Program-made: the position numbers and the translations under genes
Origin: Pseudomonadota bacterium
GTDB taxonomy: Bacteria; Pseudomonadota; Alphaproteobacteria; Rhizobiales; Xanthobacteraceae
Assembly (NCBI GenBank): GCA_023387735.1
Contig: JAEWHP010000023.1
Span: 181,170 to 245,169, forward strand
Reading direction: 5' to 3'
Length of the DNA stretch: 64,000 bases
The notes under the pieces: generated by a model
What the model saw: the letters and a program-made list of their open reading frames with translations, nothing else
Told to the model about the DNA's origin: nothing
Database searches by the model: none
In this document: positions 58,120 to 64,000 of the stretch, one piece after another
Position numbering within the stretch: the stretch's first letter is position 1
How the letters are laid out: every line of letters begins with the position of its first letter

Positions 58120-59910
58120 TCACCCCTCAGGCACCCCGGCCATGCGCATGCCCTCATAGATGCGTTCGCGTCCTGCAAGGAAAATCTGATTGTTACTCGG
58201 CGCGTTTGCGCGATAGCGGCGGATCGTGAAGTCCGCATAGTACGCCAGTCCCGTTTCAGCGGCGGCCTTCGCTTGATCGAACTCACCGAGTAGGGCCAAA
58301 GCGGCGGCAAGAAGAAAATGCGGAAGGGGAAAATCCCGGTATGTTTCTATGCTGCGACGGAGCCATACAACGGCATTCGCATCGTCACCGAGCAGCAACT
58401 TCGCGATACCGATGAACATCATCCACCGAAAGACGAAAGTATCACGCGGAGAAAGCCGGAGCGCCTCTTGAACGTGGCCCTCGGTTTCGGCTGGACGGCC
58501 CAAATAGGCCTTGGCAATGCCGATCCAACCGTGGGCAACTGCCAGATTGCGGTCTAATGCCAGAGCACGCTCGCATTCGGCGATGCCTTGGGCGCCCCGG
58601 TTCGTTTGAATTTGAAGGAGCCCCAACACCCCATGAGCAAGTGCGTGCTGCGGAGCCAATGACAACGCCCTTATCAGGGCGGGTTCGGCGGCAGCGAGAT
58701 GCACTGCGCGGTTGTCATCGAAAAAATTCACGCCGATTGACACGTCGACCAAGCCTATTCCGACAAGCGCCTCGATATTTCCAGGATCAAGCGCCAGGCA
58801 ACGCTCAAAGAACTTGCGTGCTTGCGCCAAGTTTTCAGGGGTCACACCCAGACTTGTGCAAGCCTTGCCTTGAAAACACAGATCCATTGCATCAGGGTGC
58901 GGCAAACGCTCTGCTCGCCGCGCCTCGGCAGTCATAAGCTGGGCATTGAGCGTGTTAGCGAGCCTTGAAACGATTTCATCCTGCATGTCGAAGAGGTCGG
59001 CGACCGGCTTGTCGAAGCGCTCCGCCCACAAGTTATTACCCGTCTCGGCGTCAATCAACTGAACGTTCACTCGAAATCGATTTCCTCCGCGCTGCACCGA
59101 GCCCTCAAGCACGTAGCGCACGTTCAGCTCGCGGCCCAACGTCTTGATGTCGACTGGCTTGCCCTTGAATGTGAACGCGGTGTTCCGCGCGATGACAAAT
59201 GAACCGTTGATACGCGACAAGTCCGTGGTCAGGCTCTCGGTCACACCATCGACGAAGTAGTCTTGCTCGGGGGCACCGCTGAGGTTGGCGAACGGCAGCA
59301 CGACGATGGAAAGACGAGGCGGCGAAAGCGGGCCTTGTCTTGCGCGTCCAGTCTGGGTAGCCCGGCTAGGTCCATCCCTGACCACGGCATAGGCCCGCAC
59401 CGGGCGGTCAATGTTCTTGAGGTTCTGCTCGCCTAGATCGGTGAACTCAATGCCGACCTTGCCTCGGACATGATCGAACGCAGAAGACGAGATGCAGATG
59501 CCGCCGGGCTCAGCGATGCTCTCGAGCCGTGCTGCAATATTTACGTCGTCCCCAAAGATATCACTGGGCTCGACAATCACGTCACCGATGTTGATGCCCA
59601 CACGGAACGCAATGCGCCTGTCTTCCACATCGCTGATTGTAAGTTCATGGATGCGGGTCTGAAACTGAATCGCAGCTCGAACCGCTTCGACCGCGCTCGG
59701 AAATTCCGCCAAGAACCCGTCCCCGGTGTTCTTCACGATGCGACCGCCATGTTCTGCAACTGCTGGGGCGACAGCGTCCGTCAAGAACGCCGTTAGTTTG
59801 GCATGCGTCGTCTCTTCGTCATGATGCATGAGCCGCGAGTAGCCAGCCACGTCGGCGGCCAATATCGCCGACAACCTCCGCTCGACCCGGACTGGCCGCT
59901 CCTGCACCAT
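58120..59910 (-). CDS. Class III nucleotide cyclase fused to TPR repeats
   Basis: A 596-residue protein. The N-terminal cyclase homology domain (about 10-180) has both metal-binding Asp (LAADVAGYSRL and NTGDGFLAEF) and the transition-state Asn/Arg pair (DVNIAARLES). A hinge (about 200-310; ERFDKPVADLFDMQDEIVSRLAN) and a TPR-rich C-terminus (about 320-590) follow; this composition is common in Bradyrhizobium. The ATG at 59910 starts MVQERPVRVERRLSAIL. It is probably soluble; the sensed protein or peptide is unknown. Confidence 0.9.
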   Translation of the reverse strand: MVQERPVRVERRLSAILAADVAGYSRLMHHDEETTHAKLTAFLTDAVAPAVAEHGGRIVKNTGDGFLAEFPSAVEAVRAAIQFQTRIHELTISDVEDRRIAFRVGINIGDVIVEPSDIFGDDVNIAARLESIAEPGGICISSSAFDHVRGKVGIEFTDLGEQNLKNIDRPVRAYAVVRDGPSRATQTGRARQGPLSPPRLSIVVLPFANLSGAPEQDYFVDGVTESLTTDLSRINGSFVIARNTAFTFKGKPVDIKTLGRELNVRYVLEGSVQRGGNRFRVNVQLIDAETGNNLWAERFDKPVADLFDMQDEIVSRLANTLNAQLMTAEARRAERLPHPDAMDLCFQGKACTSLGVTPENLAQARKFFERCLALDPGNIEALVGIGLVDVSIGVNFFDDNRAVHLAAAEPALIRALSLAPQHALAHGVLGLLQIQTNRGAQGIAECERALALDRNLAVAHGWIGIAKAYLGRPAETEGHVQEALRLSPRDTFVFRWMMFIGIAKLLLGDDANAVVWLRRSIETYRDFPLPHFLLAAALALLGEFDQAKAAAETGLAYYADFTIRRYRANAPSNNQIFLAGRERIYEGMRMAGVPEG

Positions 59911-60085
59911 GGCCCGAAACCTAACCCGCTGCATATTTTGTACGACGGATTAGACAACGGGGCCAACGGTTTTGACGGGATGCCCGTCCAAATGTCAGCA
60001 ATTGGCCCTTCGCGACATATTGCGCCCCGCGTGCCGTCAGCGGCTAACAGGGGAAACGCGGACGTGGCATCGTCGTTCGTCAAAT

Positions 60086-63000
60086 TCATAGGCACAGCTC
60101 GCAGAGCAGCGCCTTCGCCTTTCGCAGATCGCTTGTCTCGAACCCTTCGGTGAACCAGTCGTAGATGGGCGCGAGCAGGTCGCGTGCCATTTCACGCTTG
60201 CCCTGACAGTTCAGGAGTTCGGCTGAGCTCGTGGCGGCGCGCAATTCCCACGACTTTGCATGCTGCGCTCGCGCAATGGTCAGGGCCTGGGCGAAATGGG
60301 CCTGCGCTTTTGCTTCGTCGCGCCGCGGAGATTTGAGCGCGATTTCACCGGCAACGCGATGCGCCTCGGCCTCGCACCATCTTTCTCCGGTCGCGTTCAT
60401 CGTCGTCATGGCGCCGTCGATGCAGCGCCAGGCATCATCGAACTGGCCAGCATCCGCATGGGCAATCGCCAGCATGAGCTGGTGCTCGGGTGTGAATATC
60501 GTCGATCCGGCCGACCGCCACAAATCGATACCCGCCGTGACGGTCTCGATGGCCTTCTCCGCTCGGGTGAGCGCCAGGATATAGCCCTGCCGCAACACGC
60601 CTTCCGCTTTTCTGAACCGGGCGCCTTTTTCCTCGGCCAGCATGACAAGCTCTTTGAGATGCTTGTTTGCCGCGTGGTAATTTCCGCAATAGGTGTTGAC
60701 CAGAATCGGGAAGTTCAGCGTGAACATGTAGGTGGCCGCATGCTCGAGCTGGCGCGCTTCCATCAGCGCACGGTCGGCGTCGCTGAGCGCTGCGTCGGGA
60801 TATCCGAGCAGCCACAGCGCCATCGAACGAAAGGCCATGCAGGTCACCCGGAGGTCCTGACCAAATCGCGTCATCAATCGGCGGTGCTCGGCGGGACGGT
60901 AGAGGGCGAGGGCCTCATCGTAGTGCGCCCTCGCTTCGACGAGGTCTCCCATGACGGCCAGCGTGCTCGCCATGGTGCGGTGTCCGACGATGAGCGGTGC
61001 TGTCGTTCCCTCCCTGTCGTCAACCGCCAGGAACCGCGCCGCGAGCTCTCGTGCCGCGTCACCGTTGAAATCGATGAAATTGACGATCCACTGGCCGAAG
61101 AGCGCCGAGAGCAGCAACGAAGGATCGTCGGGGGACTCTCCCAGCCGTTCCGCCTGTTCGATGAAGGCCCTTACCTTTGCCACGGCCGTCTTGGTTTCGG
61201 GAGCACCATAGCCTTTGACATGCATCAGCGTGTTCAACAACGCGACTTGCAGGATGATCTGATCGCGCCGCAGGTCGGGCGTGCTGGGCAGCGTTGCTAT
61301 CTGGGACAGCGCCCGGCTGAGCTGTTCTGCGGCTTCGGCCAGCGCCGAGCGCTCCTGCGACCGCAGTCCCGCCTTGCCCCACAGCTGCGCTGCCTTCCCG
61401 ATCAGGTCGGCCCTGGTGTAGTGACGCGCGAGCAGCTCGGGCTGGCCGTCGGCGATTTCCGGGAACTGGCTTTCAAGGATATCGGCGATGCGCGCGTGCA
61501 GCGCGCGTCTCGGTTCTCTCAACAGGGTGCTGTAGGCCGCGTCCTGCACCAGCGCATGCTTGAACTGGTAGGTCGCATGCGGCGGAGCGCCCTGCCGGAA
61601 CAGCAGGCCCGCTGCCATGAGCCGGTCGAGGTCGGCGTCCAGTTCCGGCTTCGGCTTTCGCACGAGCGCAGCCAGCAGCATGTGGGGAAATTCCCGGCCG
61701 ATCGCCGCGCCGACCTGCGCCAATTCCTTTGCCGGACCGAGCCGGTCGAGCCGCGACATCAGCGAGGCCTGCAGGCTTGCCGGAACGGCCACGACGGGGA
61801 TGGGCGCACCTGCGAAGGTTCGCTGCACGTCGCTCTCACCCTCGGCATCCAGCACCGCCTTGGTCATCTCCTCAGCGAACAGCGGAATGCCGTCGGTGCG
61901 CTCGATGATGTCCTGGCGGACGCCCGCCGGCAACGAACGGCTGCCGACGACTTCCTCGATCAGGATATTGATGGCGCACGGCGCCAGCCGATGCAGCGTC
62001 AGCCCGGTCACGTGCGGCCGTCCGATCCAGGGCGGGCTGAATTCCGGCCTGAACGTGACGAGTACCAGGAGCCGGTGGCTCGCGGCCAGTTCGACCGCGC
62101 GACAGAAAAATTCCAGGCTGGTTGGATCGGACCAATGCGCGTCCTCGAAAATCATCATCACCGGCTTGATCCGGGTCATGGCCTCGATGTGCGAAACAAG
62201 CGCCTTGAGCGCTTTCTGACGGCGGAGCTGCGGCTCGACTTCGATCGGCGGGTAGCGTCCATCGTTGGGCACCGAAAGCATTTCGGCGAACAGCGCCGCG
62301 TCCCCGGCAGGCGTCGAGCTTTGTGCCAGCAGGGTGTCGAGCTTGTCCGCCTTTGCCCGCGGGCTGTCGTCGTGCGCAAAGCCGGCGGCGCGCAGCATCT
62401 CGCCGATGACGGGATAGAGCGTGCTGTCGGTATGTTGCGGCGAGCAGAAATAGCGCAAGCGTATGTGCGGCTCCTGAGCAAGTTGTTCCAGCAGCGCGAC
62501 GGTGAGCCGCGATTTGCCGATCCCGGCTTCACCGGAAAGCAGCACCACCTGGCCTTCGCCAGATCGGGCCCGTTCCCATCGGCGCTGCAAGAGCTCCATC
62601 TCTTCGTCACGGCCGATCAGCGGCAGCAGGTCGGAGCTTTGCAGCGCGTGCGAACGGCTGGCGACGGCTGTCTTGCCCGCGACTTGCCAGGCCGGGACAG
62701 GTTTTGCAAACCCCTTGATCTCGACCTTGCCGAGATCGTGATACTCGAACTGGGGGCCCGCGATCGCCTTCGTACGGCCCGAGATAATCACATTGCCGGG
62801 TTTGGCGATCGATTGCAGCCGGGCAGCAAGATTCGGGGTATCGCCGAGAATGCCGTGCTCCTCGGAGACCGCGCTGTCCGACATGTCTCCGACAAGGGCT
62901 ACGCCGGTCGCGACGCCGACGCGCGCGCTTAATCTTTCCTTCGCGGGTAGCGCGGCCACCGCCTGCACCAGCGCAAGGCTGGCCTGAACAGCGCGCTCCG

Positions 63001-63409
63001 CGTCGTCCTCGTGCGCCTGAGGATAGCCGAAATACACCACCGCCCCGTCGACATGATGCCGCGCGACAAAGCCGTTGAAGCCGGCAACGGTCTTGGTGAT
63101 GCAGCGCCGGTAGCCGGCGATGATGGTGCTGAAGTCTTCGGGATCGAGCCTGGACGAGAGCGCGGTCGATCCGACCAGGTCGCAGAACAACACCGTCAGC
63201 TGGCGGCGCTCGATTGGGCGCGCGCCCCGCGGCTTCGATGCGAGCGCGGCAGAATCCGCGCGCAGTCTGCTGCCGCAGTCGCCGCAGAACTTGTTCAGTG
63301 CCGGGTTTGCCGCGCCGCAGGCCGGACAGCGCCGCGCTGCCGCAGCTCCGCACAGCCCGCAGAATTTCCTTTGCGCCGGGACTTCGGCTGCGCAATTCGT
63401 GCAGTACAT
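60086..63409 (-). CDS. Zinc-ribbon, class III cyclase, AAA ATPase and TPR multidomain protein
   Basis: A 1107-residue signalling protein: two zinc ribbons (about 1-52, CTNC, CGLC, CPAC, CGDC pairs), class III cyclase domain (about 70-235; metal Asp in FCDLVGSTALS and VDGAVVYFGYP; NLAARLQS), a STAND/AAA-type P-loop (LLSGEAGIGKSRLTVAL, about 300) with IFEDAHWSDPTSLEFF as Walker B-like region, then a long helical/TPR C-terminal half. It lies upstream of the first cyclase on the same strand but 176 bases away. Confidence 0.9.
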   Translation of the reverse strand: MYCTNCAAEVPAQRKFCGLCGAAAARRCPACGAANPALNKFCGDCGSRLRADSAALASKPRGARPIERRQLTVLFCDLVGSTALSSRLDPEDFSTIIAGYRRCITKTVAGFNGFVARHHVDGAVVYFGYPQAHEDDAERAVQASLALVQAVAALPAKERLSARVGVATGVALVGDMSDSAVSEEHGILGDTPNLAARLQSIAKPGNVIISGRTKAIAGPQFEYHDLGKVEIKGFAKPVPAWQVAGKTAVASRSHALQSSDLLPLIGRDEEMELLQRRWERARSGEGQVVLLSGEAGIGKSRLTVALLEQLAQEPHIRLRYFCSPQHTDSTLYPVIGEMLRAAGFAHDDSPRAKADKLDTLLAQSSTPAGDAALFAEMLSVPNDGRYPPIEVEPQLRRQKALKALVSHIEAMTRIKPVMMIFEDAHWSDPTSLEFFCRAVELAASHRLLVLVTFRPEFSPPWIGRPHVTGLTLHRLAPCAINILIEEVVGSRSLPAGVRQDIIERTDGIPLFAEEMTKAVLDAEGESDVQRTFAGAPIPVVAVPASLQASLMSRLDRLGPAKELAQVGAAIGREFPHMLLAALVRKPKPELDADLDRLMAAGLLFRQGAPPHATYQFKHALVQDAAYSTLLREPRRALHARIADILESQFPEIADGQPELLARHYTRADLIGKAAQLWGKAGLRSQERSALAEAAEQLSRALSQIATLPSTPDLRRDQIILQVALLNTLMHVKGYGAPETKTAVAKVRAFIEQAERLGESPDDPSLLLSALFGQWIVNFIDFNGDAARELAARFLAVDDREGTTAPLIVGHRTMASTLAVMGDLVEARAHYDEALALYRPAEHRRLMTRFGQDLRVTCMAFRSMALWLLGYPDAALSDADRALMEARQLEHAATYMFTLNFPILVNTYCGNYHAANKHLKELVMLAEEKGARFRKAEGVLRQGYILALTRAEKAIETVTAGIDLWRSAGSTIFTPEHQLMLAIAHADAGQFDDAWRCIDGAMTTMNATGERWCEAEAHRVAGEIALKSPRRDEAKAQAHFAQALTIARAQHAKSWELRAATSSAELLNCQGKREMARDLLAPIYDWFTEGFETSDLRKAKALLCELCL

Positions 63410-64000
63410 CCGAACCTCAGGGGGATCTTCGTTACGCGGTTACCATGCGCCAGGTGGCGGAATATTCGTATGATCCTGGTCACAACTCCCGGTGATCCAA
63501 TGTTCCCGCTATCGGTCACAAGTAGATGCTGGTGTTTCGCATCACCGTGTCAGTGGCTTCCAGGGCGAGACGCGTGAGCGAGCCGAATGGAGCTCGAGCT
63601 TCTTGCCGCGGAATGACCGGCGCCCGTCGGGCAAATCAGCTTGCATCAGGCATCGGTTTTTGCGAGCGACGGTCGAGAAAGGCGCTGCGCGCACATTGCG
63701 ATTTAGCGAGCCATATCAACGTGATTTGGGTCGTCCAGCCTCGCTCGCAAAAATATGTCGCTTCCCGTCGATCGGTATCGAGGGTTATTTTTGCGCCGTC
63801 CTGTTCCGACAAGAGGGGCGGATCGCGCGTCGTCACGAACGCGGGACGGGATGCGGTGGACGCGGAAGCGTCAGGCGCGAAGCGTTGTTCGCAGGGCGGT
63901 TATCCGTGAGCGAACATGGCGCGCAAGACGAACGGCGCTGAAGCGTACGGCAAAACCGTGTGGTCCTGGCACCCGTGGCTGGTGTCAAGCCGGTGAAGGT
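63410..64000. other. Gene-poor end region with a possible multicopy relict
   Basis: No frame in this 590-base stretch has a recognisable domain, a good ribosome site or a family match. A forward frame (about 63526-63909) reads SHINVIWVVQPRSQKYVA and RVVTNAGRDAVDAEASGAKR, and 63914 onwards reads ARKTNGAEAYGKTVWSWHP. These peptides resemble, by memory only, spurious proteins translated from multicopy sequences in Bradyrhizobiaceae. I regard it as non-coding repeat or relict DNA continuing past the window edge. Confidence 0.4.

Noticed and set aside
60260..62932. An 890-codon open frame antisense to the large cyclase
   Set aside because: It is a GC-rich shadow: composition is Arg/Gln/Gly/His-rich and no domain is visible, while the other strand has zinc, cyclase and P-loop motifs.
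63526..63909. A 127-residue forward frame near the window end
   Set aside because: No domain or ribosome site; likely a translated multicopy repeat.

Overview
The window is high-GC (visibly about 65%) alphaproteobacterial chromosome and almost certainly Bradyrhizobium or a close relative in the Nitrobacteraceae. The evidence is the tlpA / argH / LptM-like lipoprotein / lysA block with a TlpA that closely resembles the B. japonicum protein, the ftsEX block, a metXW operon preceded by a SAM-II riboswitch, many TctC-type and TRAP binding proteins and acyl-CoA ligases, and several families of dispersed intergenic palindromes typical of this group. It reads as ordinary core chromosome: there is no phage, integrase, intact insertion sequence, rRNA operon or CRISPR array. 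One tRNA gene (Leu, CAA) is present.

Layout. 0-10 kb: the end of a TctC binding protein gene, a CMD-family protein, tRNA-Leu, DsbB, an AbrB-family membrane protein, a secreted PsiF-like protein, a TetR regulator facing two hotdog thioesterases across a pair of operator-like palindromes, a TauE/SafE exporter, a Tat-exported DsbA-like protein, an esterase and a trypsin-fold/PDZ protein whose catalytic triad is lost. 10-24 kb: acyl-CoA ligase, APC permease, HNH nuclease, CLC-type channel with an altered filter, NHL-repeat protein, flavin monooxygenase, DUF2855 protein, then a leftward cluster (nitronate monooxygenase, frameshifted ABC binding protein, second acyl-CoA ligase) facing a LysR regulator with an 18-bp perfect palindrome in its promoter region.

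24-33 kb: AlkA-type glycosylase, GluQRS, a soluble hybrid histidine kinase with a very basic N-terminus, a YihY membrane protein, HIG1 protein, cobalamin adenosyltransferase, etfBA and 3-hydroxyacyl-CoA dehydrogenase (fatty acid oxidation and electron transfer), YjfB, TlpA. 33-47 kb: argH, lysA, a beta-hydroxyacid dehydrogenase, a giant TIGR02302 envelope protein, a CpdR-like receiver, an MJ0042 zinc-ribbon protein, ftsEX, YdcF, a methyltransferase, ChaC and a DUF2125 protein.

47-56 kb: an aromatic amino-acid operon on the minus strand (chorismate mutase fused to a degenerate prephenate-dehydratase-like domain, HisC-type aminotransferase, prephenate dehydrogenase) diverges from metXW. The metX leader carries a promoter, SAM-II aptamer, antiterminator and intrinsic terminator; the 3' end of metX is encoded by a dispersed repeat. 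Then come a hydrolase, a secreted CHAP/NlpC-like protein, a Tat-exported TRAP binding protein of the TakP type and a J-domain/TPR membrane protein. 57-64 kb: a lipoprotein, a tiny membrane protein and two consecutive class III nucleotide cyclases fused to TPR or AAA/TPR regions. The last 590 bases hold no convincing gene.

No wholly new multi-gene system was found. The most interesting signals are the pseudoprotease, the chorismate mutase fusion, the 27-bp tandem dyads directly in front of ftsE, the repeat-encoded MetX tail, the operator pairs, and the sensor-less histidine kinase with a histone-like tail.
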